Of a stretch of DNA of 64,000 bases, positions 46,211 through 56,382 are shown in pieces. The position numbers were made by a program, and so were the translations under genes. Positions within the stretch are counted from its first letter, which is position 1. Each line of letters opens with the position of its first letter. The DNA lies in assembly GCF_000430665.1 (NCBI RefSeq), contig NZ_AUML01000005.1, forward strand, positions 116,172-180,171, read 5' to 3'. The stretch is from Aquimarina muelleri DSM 19832. GTDB lineage: Bacteria; Bacteroidota; Bacteroidia; Flavobacteriales; Flavobacteriaceae. The notes beneath the pieces are model-generated. The model was not told where the DNA came from. It saw nothing but the letters and a program-made list of their open reading frames with translations, and did no database searches.

Positions 46211-49200
46211 ATGAAAAAAAATGTAACACCAACAAAATTGCATATCCTATGGGTTTGCGCTCTGTTTTTTATGTGCTCTATTTTTAAAACACAAGCACAA
46301 GAAAAATACTATCGGGTAGTTTTTGAAACCAATAAAAAACAATTAGAATCTTTACAAAAAAAAGGGCTAGATGTGGATCATTTTCATTTTGAAAATGAAA
46401 AAGTTACTGCAGAAATCTCTAATAGCGATCTTAAGTTACTTAAAGAAAATGATGTAAGGTATAAAATATTAATTCGTAACCTGTCCAAAAGAATTCCAAA
46501 AATAAATAAGAGAATTGATAAAAGTAATGCTCGAAAAGCAGCTAAATCCAATGCTCAAAAAGTACCTTCTCCGACAAATTTTTCTTTAGGTAGCATGGGA
46601 GGATTTCATAAACATGATGAAGCTATCGCTGCCTTAGACAAAATGAGGCAATTATATCCTCAACTTATCACTGTTAAATCTTCTATAGGAACAACTGTAC
46701 AAGGAAGATCTATTTATATGGTAAAAATAAGTGATAATGCAGATACCGATGAGAATGAAGATGAAATGCTTTTTACCTCTATACACCATGCCAGAGAACC
46801 TATTGGACTTTCTCAAAATCTTTTCTATATGTGGTACCTTTTAGAAAATTATAACTCGAATCCAGAAATCAAAACACTAGTAGATAATACTGAATTATAT
46901 TTTATACCCATTGTTAATCCCGACGGATATATCTATAACCAACAAACCAATCCTAATGGAGGAGGGTATTGGAGAAAAAATCGACGCAATAACGGAGGTA
47001 GTTATGGTATCGATCTAAATCGTAATTATGGATACCAATGGGCAGCACCAGGAGGTTCCTCTTCCTCTCCTAGTAGTGATCAATACCATGGACCTTCTAA
47101 ATTTTCTGAACCCGAAACACAAGCTATGAGAGATTTTACCAATCAACATAATTTTGTAGCTGCATTAAACTATCATTCTTTTAGCAACCTCTTGATTCAT
47201 CCATGGGGATATAAAGCAAATACATTTACCCCTGATCAAAGTACATTTGTAAAATTATGTACTTACATGACAGAAGAAAACGCCTATACTTATGGCACTC
47301 CAAATCAAACAGTAGGATATACTGCAGGAGGGAGCTCTGATGACTGGATGTATGGAGAACAAAGTTCTAAACCTAAAGTATTTGCTATGACTCCAGAGGT
47401 TGGCTCATCTAGCGATGGTTTTTGGCCAGCTTCTAGTAGGATTATTCCTTTGTGTAATGAAGTATTTCCTTTTAATCTGAAAATAATGCGAATGGCCACT
47501 AAATATGCCAAAGTAACCCCTTCTAACGTAAATCAAACTATTACAACAACAACTGGATCTGTAGCATATTCTATAAAACGCTTTAGTCTTAACCAAGCAA
47601 ATTGGACTGTTAGTTTATCTTCTAACTCTACACATATAGCTTCTTTAGGGCAACCAAAACAATATAATAATATAACCTTTTTAGGTGCAGAAAATGGTAG
47701 TATCAATTTTGAATTAAAAACAACGACTCCATCAGGCACACAAATACCTGTTACTATTACTATAAATAATGGCTCTTGGGAGTATACCACAAATGTTACT
47801 ATTACTTACAATGGCGGATCCACAAACTGTACTGCAACCGTACCTGGATCTGTAACCACATCAAATGTAACTACTACTACAGCTTCTATTAATTGGGATG
47901 CTGTATCTAATGCAACTTATGATGTAAGATATCGCCAAACAGGAACCGCTTCCTGGATTACCTCTGCAGAAAACGGAACTTCTAAAGTTATTACTGGATT
48001 AACAGCTTCTACAAATTATGAAGTACAAGTAAGAAGTAAATGTGCCGATGGTACTACTTCTAGCTATAGTGCATCTACCAGTTTTACAACAACTAATGGA
48101 AACCCTAATCCAACAAATTATTGTGCCTCTAATGGTAAAAGTACTGCAGATGAATACATAAGTAATGTAAAATTAAGAACTATTAATAAAACGTCTGCTG
48201 CAGCAACTGGAGGATACAGTGATTTTACTGCAGAATCTACTGAATTATCTAAAGGAAGTAATAACACTATAACAATCACCCCTACTTGGTCAGGAACTGT
48301 TTATAATGAAGGATATAGCGTATGGATTGATTATAATCAAGATGGGGATTTTACAGATGCAGGAGAGCAAGTATGGACAAAATCTGCCTCTAAAACAACC
48401 CCGGTAAACGGAAGTTTTACTGTTCCTGCAACTGCCAAAGATGGAAATACAAGAATGCGGGTTTCTATGAAATATAATGGAATCCCTACCTCTTGTGAAT
48501 CCTTTAGTTATGGTGAAGTCGAAGATTATACTATAGTTATTACAGGCGCTGGTGGTGGTAGTGATACCGAGGCACCAACAGCGCCTACTGGATTAACAGC
48601 TTCTAATATAGCACAAACTACTGTAACCTTATCCTGGAATGCTGCTACAGATAATGTTGGGATAACAGAATATGATGTTTACCAAGGAAATACAATTACA
48701 ACTTCTGTTTCTGGTACCACTGCTAATATTACTGGGTTAACGGCTAATACCACATATCAATTTAGTATTAAAGCTAAAGATGCAGCAGGAAACATATCTG
48801 TTTCTAGTACTGTCGTAGATGTAACTACGGCTAATAACTCAGATCCTTGTGCAGGAATTTCTCCATACAACTCTTCTACAAACTACCAACTAGGAGATAG
48901 AGTAACTTATCAAGGTAATCTTTATGAAAGAACTACTACAGGGTGGACAAATCTAGGTCCTTGTGGTGCTTTTGCAAGAAGCACTCCTTTAACGTTAGCT
49001 AAAGATGCTTTAGAGTTTTATCCTAACCCAGTAGTGGGAGACTTTATTACGGTAACCGTAAATAACAACTTATGGAAATCGGGCACTATATTAATTCTTG
49101 ATGTTAATGGTAATATAGTACAGGAAATTAAGCTTAAGAATCAAGCTACTCAATTAGATACTTCAAATTTTGCTAGTGGAGCCTATTTTATAGCGCTTTT

Positions 49201-49243
49201 TAATGGATCAAAAAGCTACAGTAAGCAAATGATTATAAAGTAA
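46211..49243 (+). CDS. Secreted M14 zinc carboxypeptidase with FN3, GEVED and carbohydrate-binding modules
   Basis: A 1010-residue exported protein with signal peptide (ending KTQAQ at about residue 30). A propeptide-like region precedes the M14 peptidase domain. That domain has HxxE in IHHAREPIG (His193, Glu196), the PIVNPDGYIY segment and RKNRRNNGGSYGIDLNRNYG, and MTPEVGSSSDGF near the C-terminal catalytic Glu. An FN3 domain, GEVED domain (ending GEVEDYTIVITG), second FN3, carbohydrate-binding 5/12-like module (LGDRVTYQGNLYERT) and type A T9SS sorting domain follow. The sorting domain is almost the same as that of the preceding BNR protein. Confidence 0.93.
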   Translation: MKKNVTPTKLHILWVCALFFMCSIFKTQAQEKYYRVVFETNKKQLESLQKKGLDVDHFHFENEKVTAEISNSDLKLLKENDVRYKILIRNLSKRIPKINKRIDKSNARKAAKSNAQKVPSPTNFSLGSMGGFHKHDEAIAALDKMRQLYPQLITVKSSIGTTVQGRSIYMVKISDNADTDENEDEMLFTSIHHAREPIGLSQNLFYMWYLLENYNSNPEIKTLVDNTELYFIPIVNPDGYIYNQQTNPNGGGYWRKNRRNNGGSYGIDLNRNYGYQWAAPGGSSSSPSSDQYHGPSKFSEPETQAMRDFTNQHNFVAALNYHSFSNLLIHPWGYKANTFTPDQSTFVKLCTYMTEENAYTYGTPNQTVGYTAGGSSDDWMYGEQSSKPKVFAMTPEVGSSSDGFWPASSRIIPLCNEVFPFNLKIMRMATKYAKVTPSNVNQTITTTTGSVAYSIKRFSLNQANWTVSLSSNSTHIASLGQPKQYNNITFLGAENGSINFELKTTTPSGTQIPVTITINNGSWEYTTNVTITYNGGSTNCTATVPGSVTTSNVTTTTASINWDAVSNATYDVRYRQTGTASWITSAENGTSKVITGLTASTNYEVQVRSKCADGTTSSYSASTSFTTTNGNPNPTNYCASNGKSTADEYISNVKLRTINKTSAAATGGYSDFTAESTELSKGSNNTITITPTWSGTVYNEGYSVWIDYNQDGDFTDAGEQVWTKSASKTTPVNGSFTVPATAKDGNTRMRVSMKYNGIPTSCESFSYGEVEDYTIVITGAGGGSDTEAPTAPTGLTASNIAQTTVTLSWNAATDNVGITEYDVYQGNTITTSVSGTTANITGLTANTTYQFSIKAKDAAGNISVSSTVVDVTTANNSDPCAGISPYNSSTNYQLGDRVTYQGNLYERTTTGWTNLGPCGAFARSTPLTLAKDALEFYPNPVVGDFITVTVNNNLWKSGTILILDVNGNIVQEIKLKNQATQLDTSNFASGAYFIALFNGSKSYSKQMIIK

Positions 49244-49262
49244 TATAGATTCACAATAAAAC

Positions 49263-49306
49263 AAATAGCGTAATTAGCAGATCTAAAACTACTAATTACG
49301 CTATTT
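49263..49306. terminator. Bidirectional terminator between the M14 gene and the exonuclease gene
   Basis: A long hairpin, AAATAGCGTAATTAG and its complement with a 14-base loop, between two convergent genes. AT-rich tails flank both sides, so it can serve both. Confidence 0.85.
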
Positions 49307-49308
49307 AT

Positions 49309-50022
49309 TTATACAGAAATAACTTCTTCTTCTTGTAATAATTCTTCTTGCCGCAAACGAAGTAAAATCTGTGCAACAGCTACAGTATCTTTTTCACAAT
49401 AAATTATAATACGATCTATATCTTCTTCCTCATAAAAAACTTGCCTTACTTGACTTCCATCAATATCATCCTTTGGTGATGGGATTCCTAATATGTTTGT
49501 TAGTAGTTTTAAAGAAGTATAATGTTTGTAATCCCCAAATTTCCATAAATCAAGAGTATCTAAATGTGGTACTTCCCAAGGTTTTTTACCAAAAAGATTT
49601 AATTTATGAGGCAGTGTTATATTATGAATAATCATTCTACGGGCTATATATGGAAAATCAAACTCTTTACCATTATGTGCACAAAGTAAATGATGAGGTG
49701 TATTAAAATGAGTTTCAATTATATTTTTAAAATCTATAAGTAGTTGTTTCTCTTCTCCGTAAAAAGATTTGGTTCTAAAAGATCGAGATTCTCCTCTAAA
49801 ATTAAAATAGCCAACGGATATACAGACTATTTTTCCAAATTCTGCCCATATCCCTGCACGATCATAAAACGCTTCGGGAGAGAACTCTTCTTTACGCTGG
49901 TATTTTGTTTTATCTGCCCATAGATATTTCATTTCTTCACTAAGATCTTCAAAATCTTTATGCTCGGGAACCGTTTCTATATCCAGAAATAAAATATGTT
50001 CTAAATTTAGTTTATGAAGCAT
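49309..50022 (-). CDS. Predicted 3'-5' exonuclease (PolB-like, RNase H fold)
   Basis: A 237-residue protein with DxE near the start (LFLDIETVPE, Asp14 and Glu16), a second motif HNGKEFDFPYIARRMI, and a third acidic site in IIYCEKDTVAVAQILLRL. This is the arrangement of the DNA polymerase B-like exonuclease family PF10108. A role in DNA repair or proofreading is expected but not specific. It shares an 11-base overlap with the following serine hydrolase gene, which is upstream on the same strand. Confidence 0.9.
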   Translation of the reverse strand: MLHKLNLEHILFLDIETVPEHKDFEDLSEEMKYLWADKTKYQRKEEFSPEAFYDRAGIWAEFGKIVCISVGYFNFRGESRSFRTKSFYGEEKQLLIDFKNIIETHFNTPHHLLCAHNGKEFDFPYIARRMIIHNITLPHKLNLFGKKPWEVPHLDTLDLWKFGDYKHYTSLKLLTNILGIPSPKDDIDGSQVRQVFYEEEDIDRIIIYCEKDTVAVAQILLRLRQEELLQEEEVISV

Positions 50023-51178
50023 TTTCGAGCATTTTATAAGCTTCTTCTATATATACAAAAAAGTCTTCGGTAAAAGATTCTCCTGGCACAAATTGTCCTC
50101 GTTGATGTCCTAATCTTACAATCATGATATTGTCTTCTGGAATACAAATCACATATTGCCCTAAAATCCCTCGCATTGCAAATATCTTTTTATCTAAATG
50201 ATTGGATAACCAAAACCCATATCCATACATCTGTCCGTCTTCAAATCTTGGAGTTATAGCCTGTTCTACAAATTCTTCTGATAGAATCTCTTCTCCTCCA
50301 AACATCCCTTTGTTTTTAAATAACATCCCAAAACGAGCAAAATCTCTTGCATTACTTGCGATACAACAATATGCTTTTTCCATTCCACTTTCTTCGCTAT
50401 CCAATTGCCAAATTGCTTCATTTTGCATCCCCATTGGTTTCCAAAAACTTTGACTTAGATAAGAAGATAACCGTTGCCCAGTTGCTTTTTCTATAACCAT
50501 TCCTAGCAATTGGGTATTTCCACTCAAATATTTGTACCCTTTACCTGGCATCTCTATTGTTTTAAGCCCTAGTATAACATCCCTAATATTAGGGTCATAA
50601 TACGCTCTTGCTGTAACAGAAAAAGGACTTGTATAACTCTCCTCCCAATTAAGCCCAGAAGACATGGAGGATAAATCTCCTACAGTCATCTTTGCGGCTA
50701 TTCCTTTTGAAAATTCTGGAAAAAAATCTCCTACTGGTTGCTCCAGACTCTTAATATGTCCATCCATAATCGCTTTTCCTAGCATAGCAGTAACTATACT
50801 TTTTGCCATAGAAAAAGAATTGGTTTTAGAGTCTTTAGTATATCCATCTGCATAGTTTTCATACCAGATACTATCATTTTTTACAATCATAAAAGCTACT
50901 GTACCTAACTCGCTATTAATAGAATTAAGTCTATCTGTAGATTGCGCTTTATTATACTCAGGATGTATTGCCCATGTAATTGTAGCATTACCATTTTCTA
51001 TACTTCGATTATCAAAATAAGAATGATCATCTATATAAGCAGTAGTATGACCTGTCATATAGACTACTCTAACTCCTTTAAGAATATAGTCATAATCAAA
51101 AACATATAATAATACTATACAAAGCAAAGTAATACCAAGTAGTCCTTTAAGAAAAAAGTTGAGTAAGCGTTTTATCAT
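50012..51178 (-). CDS. Serine hydrolase of the beta-lactamase/penicillin-binding fold
   Basis: A 388-residue protein with an N-terminal membrane segment (residues about 8-28). The SxxK motif is in FSMAKSIVTAMLG and a YxN motif in YKYLSGNTQLLG, followed by conserved GYGFWLSNH. It is probably anchored in the membrane with the domain periplasmic. Such proteins act as esterases or D-amino-acid peptidases; no substrate can be inferred. It overlaps the exonuclease gene by 11 bases, so they are co-transcribed. Confidence 0.9.
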   Translation of the reverse strand: MIKRLLNFFLKGLLGITLLCIVLLYVFDYDYILKGVRVVYMTGHTTAYIDDHSYFDNRSIENGNATITWAIHPEYNKAQSTDRLNSINSELGTVAFMIVKNDSIWYENYADGYTKDSKTNSFSMAKSIVTAMLGKAIMDGHIKSLEQPVGDFFPEFSKGIAAKMTVGDLSSMSSGLNWEESYTSPFSVTARAYYDPNIRDVILGLKTIEMPGKGYKYLSGNTQLLGMVIEKATGQRLSSYLSQSFWKPMGMQNEAIWQLDSEESGMEKAYCCIASNARDFARFGMLFKNKGMFGGEEILSEEFVEQAITPRFEDGQMYGYGFWLSNHLDKKIFAMRGILGQYVICIPEDNIMIVRLGHQRGQFVPGESFTEDFFVYIEEAYKMLENAS

Positions 51179-51549
51179 TTTATGAAAGATTGATTTGTTA
51201 TTATTGCAGTAAATACAAATTTCTCACTTAGCTAATGTATGAAAATTAATTGCAGTTCTTGCCTTGGCAAAACTATTAAATTTACCAATACAATCTTTCT
51301 TTTTATTAAGCCTATAATCATATAATGAAAAAAGTTTTATTACTTGTTTTTCTGCTTTTAGTTTTTAAAAAATCCCCTCGTAAAACAAAAGACAACTATT
51401 ATCAACTTATAGCTACAAATAAATATTTGCTTACTTTTTTTTCTTATAAATGATGAAAAAAAAAGCATTTGTTCTAAGAGAGCGAGCAGAATATGCTTTG
51501 GAATAAAAAATTTGAAGAGCTCTTTAATAACAAGGTTTATTAATCTCTT
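51179..51549. other. Intergenic region with a 42-codon hydrophobic frame
   Basis: A frame at 51325-51453 starts MKKVLLLVFLLLVF and ends after about 28 more residues without further features. It may be a decayed signal peptide. Nothing else is recognised. Confidence 0.3.
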
Positions 51550-52029
51550 TTAAAACAAGGACTGTTGTTTTACTGGATTTTCATGCTCGAGTAACCATTT
51601 TTTTCTCCATAAACCACCCGCATAACCAGTTAAAGAGCCATCACTACCAATAACACGGTGACAAGGCACTATAATCCACAATGGATTTTTTCCATTGGCA
51701 CTTGCGGCAGCTCGTATACATTTTGGATCTCCTAATCGCTTAGCCATATCCAGATATGTAGTTGTTTTTCCAAAAGGGATAGTAAGCAATTCATCCCACA
51801 CTTTTTTTTGAAAATCAGTGCCAGAAGGATTCAAAAGCAGGTCAAAATTAGTACGATTACCTTCAAAATATTCTTGCAGTTGTGTAACCGCATCTTGTAA
51901 AAAAGCAGGAATATTGGTAGAAGATATACTGGAAGAAGTTTTTGTTACAGAAACACTCGAAACACCATTCTTGTCACCAGTTATAGTAGCGATACCCAAT
52001 GGTGTTTCTATATATACCGAATTAATCAT
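51550..52029 (-). CDS. ogt: Methylated-DNA--[protein]-cysteine S-methyltransferase
   Basis: A 159-residue alkyltransferase repairing O6-alkylguanine. The active site is Cys123 in IIVPCHRVIG; the helix-turn-helix region SANGKNPLWI precedes it and GYAGGLWRKKWLLEHE follows. The length fits the stand-alone Ogt group. It overlaps the CNNM gene by 8 bases, so it is co-transcribed with it. Confidence 0.96.
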   Translation of the reverse strand: MINSVYIETPLGIATITGDKNGVSSVSVTKTSSSISSTNIPAFLQDAVTQLQEYFEGNRTNFDLLLNPSGTDFQKKVWDELLTIPFGKTTTYLDMAKRLGDPKCIRAAASANGKNPLWIIVPCHRVIGSDGSLTGYAGGLWRKKWLLEHENPVKQQSLF

Positions 52030-53107
52030 TCTTTTTATCTTCTACAATACCTAAGCGTTTAGCTCTATATTCCCAATTTTTGCGTGCAAGATCTTGCATA
52101 TTAGCATCGGTATCACTTTCATCTATTATTTCGAGACCTAATAAAGTTTCGATCACATCCTCCATAGTAACCAAACCACTTACAGATCCATACTCATCTA
52201 CTACTACAGATATATGATTTTTATTTATTATTAATTCATTAAACAATTCGGGAATAGGAAGATTTCTATTGGTAAACATGATTGGTCTTTTAATGTCTGC
52301 CAACGTTTTTTCCCCATTTTGATTTGCCATTTCTTTAAAGACCTCATCTTTTAATACTAATCCTGTAATATTATCGGTTTTATCTTTATACACTGGTATT
52401 CTGGAAAATCTAAGATTTTGGTTTTCTTTAAAAAAATCAGAAATACTCATATTCTCTGATGCCATTTTCATGACTGTTCTAGGGGTCATTACATCTTTAA
52501 TAAATATCTCTTTAAAAGCTAGCAGGTTTTTAATCACTTTAGATTCTGATTCTTCAAAAACACCTTCTTCGTGAGCAATATCTGTCATTACTGTAAAATC
52601 TTCTCTACTTAATACAGATCCATGATGCCCTTTTCCACCAATAAGCTTGGTAGTAAGTCTTAATACCCATAATATCCCTGTATATTTTAAAGGAGCAATT
52701 AAAACTAGTAGTGCTTTTGAGGTAAAATTTGCGAGTTGTTTCCAAAACGTTGCTCCTATGGTTTTGGGGATAATTTCAGAAACTACTAAAATCAATAACG
52801 TCATAATAGTAGAAACTATACCCACCATATTAACTCCTAGGATTTCAAATTTATAAGGCAAGGATTCTGCCTGTACTCCTACCAAAATAGCTCCTACGGT
52901 ATGTGCAATTGTATTTAGAGTTAAGATGGCAATAAGAGGTTGATCTACATCTTTTTTTAAACCTTCGAGTGTAGTTGCATAAGGTTTTCCTTCCTTTTTT
53001 TTAACGTTAATAAATGTGGGGGTAACGCTAAGTAATACCGCCTCTAGTATAGAACATAAAAACGAAAAGAAAATAGAAAGTACTGCGTAAATAATAAGTA
53101 AAGTCAT
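52022..53107 (-). CDS. CNNM/CorC-type membrane protein with CBS pair
   Basis: A 361-residue protein: an N-terminal DUF21/CNNM membrane domain (residues about 1-165, with YAVLSIFFSFLCSILEAVLL), followed by two CBS domains (including KDVMTPRTVMKMASENMS and VVDEYGSVSGLVTMEDVIE). It is of the class once called hemolysin C, now linked with magnesium or cobalt export. It lacks the final CorC/HlyC domain. It precedes ogt with an 8-base overlap. Confidence 0.92.
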   Translation of the reverse strand: MTLLIIYAVLSIFFSFLCSILEAVLLSVTPTFINVKKKEGKPYATTLEGLKKDVDQPLIAILTLNTIAHTVGAILVGVQAESLPYKFEILGVNMVGIVSTIMTLLILVVSEIIPKTIGATFWKQLANFTSKALLVLIAPLKYTGILWVLRLTTKLIGGKGHHGSVLSREDFTVMTDIAHEEGVFEESESKVIKNLLAFKEIFIKDVMTPRTVMKMASENMSISDFFKENQNLRFSRIPVYKDKTDNITGLVLKDEVFKEMANQNGEKTLADIKRPIMFTNRNLPIPELFNELIINKNHISVVVDEYGSVSGLVTMEDVIETLLGLEIIDESDTDANMQDLARKNWEYRAKRLGIVEDKKND

Positions 53108-53161
53108 CTTATTTTTAGTTAAGTATAAAATACAGTTTTTAAAAATATTTTTTAAGCATCT

Positions 53162-53680
53162 TTACCACCCTACATATTTTGGCGGCTTAATATCATTTAA
53201 ATTAAGGTAGACAATTAATTGCCCTCTATGGTGTGTTACATGATCCTGTAATAGATTAAGAATTTGAAGTTTTGATTTTCGACCTGCAAAGAAGTCTGTT
53301 TCTGTCTGCAATGTATCCTCTTTTGTATTCTGTATTTGAGTATATACTTTATCAAATGCATTGGTTAATAATCTAATAATGTCTGCTTTTTTTTCAGGAA
53401 GGTTTTCTTTTAACTTCTTTTTATCTAATTGTTCTAAAGAAAAATAGGTAGTTCCTAACCATGTCATATTTTCTCGAATATGAAGTAATTGATCTTTAAA
53501 ACTCATCTCTCTATCCGTAGGTTTAAACCCAAATTTATCTTCTGGCATCTGCTCTGCTATTTCTAAAAGGTAATCTTTAGAGTTTTTCCACTTTTCTAAA
53601 AAAGCTGTTTTTGCAGAAAACTGTTGGGATATTACAGAACCTGATAATAAAAAGAAAAATATTAAAAACCTATACATCAT
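53162..53680 (-). CDS. Exported DinB-superfamily protein
   Basis: A 172-residue protein with a signal peptide (MYRFLIFFFLLSGSVISQ). The body is a four-helix DinB bundle with conserved His in QLLHIRENMTWL and in LLQDHVTHHRGQLIVYLNL, which form the expected metal site. Its start overlaps the cytochrome c stop by 4 bases, so they are translated together. Confidence 0.88.
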   Translation of the reverse strand: MMYRFLIFFFLLSGSVISQQFSAKTAFLEKWKNSKDYLLEIAEQMPEDKFGFKPTDREMSFKDQLLHIRENMTWLGTTYFSLEQLDKKKLKENLPEKKADIIRLLTNAFDKVYTQIQNTKEDTLQTETDFFAGRKSKLQILNLLQDHVTHHRGQLIVYLNLNDIKPPKYVGW

Positions 53681-54078
53681 TGTGTTTTTCCTTTACTTAC
53701 ATCCATCATATATATTTTTACAGCCTCTAATTCTTCGGGCGTAAATGTTTTGATAATAGCAAAATTTGTTTTCATAACTGCATACGTTTCTGGATCTACA
53801 ATAGGCTCTGCATTTTGTTTTAAAAACGCAATTATATCTCCATTTTGCTCTTTATACACTTTTATGATCTCTTGTATTGAGGGACCAATAGATTTTTTAT
53901 CAGTCTTATGGCAGGTATAACATTTTCCTTTGCCATTAAATACACTTTTGCCTAAATCAAAGGTAGAGATCTCTTGTTTTTTTGTTTCTATAGTAAGCTC
54001 TTCTTTTTCTTTTTTTTCAGATTTACAACCTGTAGAAAAAAGTACAATTCCGAAAAGGAGTGTTATTATTTTTTGCAT
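53677..54078 (-). CDS. Small c-type cytochrome lipoprotein
   Basis: A 133-residue protein with a lipoprotein signal (lipobox LFSTGCKSE) and one haem-attachment motif CYTCHK. A Met in YAVMKTNFAI could be the distal ligand. It resembles the small class I cytochromes c. It is the upstream member of a two-gene unit with the exported DinB protein. Confidence 0.9.
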   Translation of the reverse strand: MQKIITLLFGIVLFSTGCKSEKKEKEELTIETKKQEISTFDLGKSVFNGKGKCYTCHKTDKKSIGPSIQEIIKVYKEQNGDIIAFLKQNAEPIVDPETYAVMKTNFAIIKTFTPEELEAVKIYMMDVSKGKTQ

Positions 54079-54172
54079 GTAAATACTTAGTGTTTATATC
54101 TGTTTTTCATTTTTTTCGATATTATTTAAATATCCCCAACAAATTGAACGAAAAACTCTAATTCTAACTTAT

Positions 54173-55150
54173 TTAATTACCTAAAAGTTTTACAACATCT
54201 TTTGCAAAATAACTTGCAATAATTTGTGCTCCGGCTCTTTTAATAGCGGTTACTTGTTCTAGCATTACTGCATTATGATCCAACCATCCTTTTTCTGCTG
54301 CTGCCTTCACCATAGCGTACTCCCCGCTTACCTGATATACTGCTACTGGTACATCTACTGCATCTTTTATATCTCGTACTATATCCAAATAACACAATCC
54401 GGGTTTTACCATTACAATATCTGCACCTTCATCGATATCCATAAGGGTTTCTTTAATAGCTTCATCCCTATTGGCAAAATCCATCTGATATGTTTTTTTA
54501 TCTCCAAATCCTGGTGCAGAATCTAATGCATCTCTAAAAGGACCGTAAAAAGCAGATGCATATTTGGCACTATAGCTCATAATACCAGTATTCTTAAAGT
54601 TTTCTTTTTCCAAAAGTTCGCGCATAGCAAGTATTCGTCCATCCATCATATCGCTTGGTGCTACAAAATCAGCACCAGCTTGTGCATGGGATAAGGACAT
54701 TTCTGCCAAAACTTTACAGGTTTCATCATTAATAATATATCCGTTTTCTACAATTCCATCATGCCCGTACGAAGAAAATGGATCCAAAGCTACATCAGTC
54801 ATAACTAACATTTCAGGAACGGTTTCTTTTACTGTTTTGACCGCTCGTTGCATTAATCCATCTGGATTTAATGCTTCTGTTCCTTTATTATCTTTAAGAG
54901 CATCAGACACTTTTACAAAAAGTAATACCGATTTTAACCCTAATGACCAAAGCTCTTTAATTTCGATTTTTAAAGTATCTAAACTATACCTGTAATACCC
55001 TGGCATAGAAGCAATTTCTTCTTTTAAATTTTTTCCTTCTACGACAAATATTGGCACTAAAAAATCATGTGGTGTAATCGTGTTTTCTCTAACCAAAGAG
55101 CGAATAGCATCATTGGTTCTTAATCTTCTGTTTCTTCGAAGTTGTTGCAT
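54173..55150 (-). CDS. hemB: Porphobilinogen synthase (delta-aminolevulinic acid dehydratase)
   Basis: A 325-residue enzyme condensing two 5-aminolevulinates to porphobilinogen in haem synthesis. Conserved features are the N-terminal PHDFLVPIFVVEGKN, the active-site lysines in SYSAKYASAFYGPFRDA and DIVMVKPGLCYLDIV, and the typical YQMDFANRDEA. The length matches the family. A metal-binding cysteine-rich segment, as in zinc-dependent HemB, is not obvious, so the magnesium-type enzyme is likely. Monocistronic, about 90 bases from the cytochrome gene. Confidence 0.96.
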   Translation of the reverse strand: MQQLRRNRRLRTNDAIRSLVRENTITPHDFLVPIFVVEGKNLKEEIASMPGYYRYSLDTLKIEIKELWSLGLKSVLLFVKVSDALKDNKGTEALNPDGLMQRAVKTVKETVPEMLVMTDVALDPFSSYGHDGIVENGYIINDETCKVLAEMSLSHAQAGADFVAPSDMMDGRILAMRELLEKENFKNTGIMSYSAKYASAFYGPFRDALDSAPGFGDKKTYQMDFANRDEAIKETLMDIDEGADIVMVKPGLCYLDIVRDIKDAVDVPVAVYQVSGEYAMVKAAAEKGWLDHNAVMLEQVTAIKRAGAQIIASYFAKDVVKLLGN

Positions 55151-55386
55151 TATGATATGTAAATTTGATACTGGTAAAGATACTTATATATCTATTATAG
55201 GTCACTAATTTTAAGATAGGTTTAAAAATGTTTACGGTAAGAAGAGAGTATTATTTGTTTTTTTTAATCTTTTTTTGCTACAAATAAAAACGTAAAATAC
55301 TCCTTTTATATTTCTTTTAATTTTGTAACAAAACCTATATAAAACCTACTAACATTAAAATATCTAACTAGCAAATTTTAAAAAGT

Positions 55387-56277
55387 ATGCTTACCATAAA
55401 AAATCTCAATAAAACGTATCCCAACGGAACGCAAGCATTAAACAATGTTAATTTGACTTTAGAGAAAGGGATGTTCGGGCTATTAGGCCCTAACGGTGCA
55501 GGAAAATCTACCTTAATGCGAACCATAGCTACGTTACAATTAGCAGATACTGGTACTATTGAGTTTGATGGTATAGATGTTTTTAAACAACCACAAGAAT
55601 TGCGAAAAGTGTTAGGGTATTTACCTCAGGATTTTGGAGTATACCCAAAGGTTTCTGCAGAAATGATGCTTAATCATATTGCCAAAGTAAAAGGAATTAC
55701 CAACGCCTCAGACCGTAAAAACTATGTTGCCGATTTATTACACAAAGTAAATCTTTATAAATTTAGAACTCGAAATTTGGGGGATTACTCTGGTGGTATG
55801 CGACAACGTTTTGGTATAGCACAAGCATTATTAGGCAATCCAAAACTAATAATTGTGGATGAACCAACGGCTGGTCTGGATCCTCTAGAGCGTAATCGTT
55901 TTCATAATCTATTAAGTGAATTAGGAGAGAATGCAGTTGTTATTTTAAGTACACACATAGTAGATGATGTTACTAATTTATGTCAAAATATGGCTGTTTT
56001 TAATGAAGGTAAAATCTTGCAACAAGGAAATCCACAAGTATTATCAGACACCTTAAACCATAAAGTTTTTAAAAAGAAAATTGAAAAATCTGAACTGGAG
56101 AATATGGAAAAAGAATTTACCGTACTATCCAACTACTTAAGGGGAGGTGAATTCTATGCAAATATTTATAGTGAATTTAATCCCGGCAACGGATTTGAAC
56201 TTATCCATAATACTCTGGAAGATTTCTATTTTTATTGTATTAACAAAAAAGAAGAACCAGAAAAAGTAATTATATAA
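55387..56277 (+). CDS. ABC transporter ATP-binding protein
   Basis: A 296-residue ATPase with Walker A GPNGAGKSTL, signature DYSGGMRQRFGIAQALL and Walker B LIIVDEPTAGLDP. The C-terminal 70 residues extend beyond the core. The next gene, 105 bases on, encodes a permease fused to a peptidase, its likely partner. Confidence 0.95.
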   Translation: MLTIKNLNKTYPNGTQALNNVNLTLEKGMFGLLGPNGAGKSTLMRTIATLQLADTGTIEFDGIDVFKQPQELRKVLGYLPQDFGVYPKVSAEMMLNHIAKVKGITNASDRKNYVADLLHKVNLYKFRTRNLGDYSGGMRQRFGIAQALLGNPKLIIVDEPTAGLDPLERNRFHNLLSELGENAVVILSTHIVDDVTNLCQNMAVFNEGKILQQGNPQVLSDTLNHKVFKKKIEKSELENMEKEFTVLSNYLRGGEFYANIYSEFNPGNGFELIHNTLEDFYFYCINKKEEPEKVII

Positions 56278-56382
56278 GTAAACATTATATTACCTCTAAT
56301 GTTTGCCAAAATACCTTTTGATATTTTATACGATACTTAATTAAGTTGAAGTATACCCCCTCTAAAAAATACATATAAACGG

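Noticed and set aside
51325..51453. 42-codon frame with a hydrophobic start
   Set aside because: It could be a decayed signal peptide, but there is nothing after it to support a gene.
53019..53025. GGGTAAC within the CNNM gene, and similar hits inside FN3-coding DNA
   Set aside because: They lie in coding sequence and lack the T and A flanks of the two intergenic boxes.
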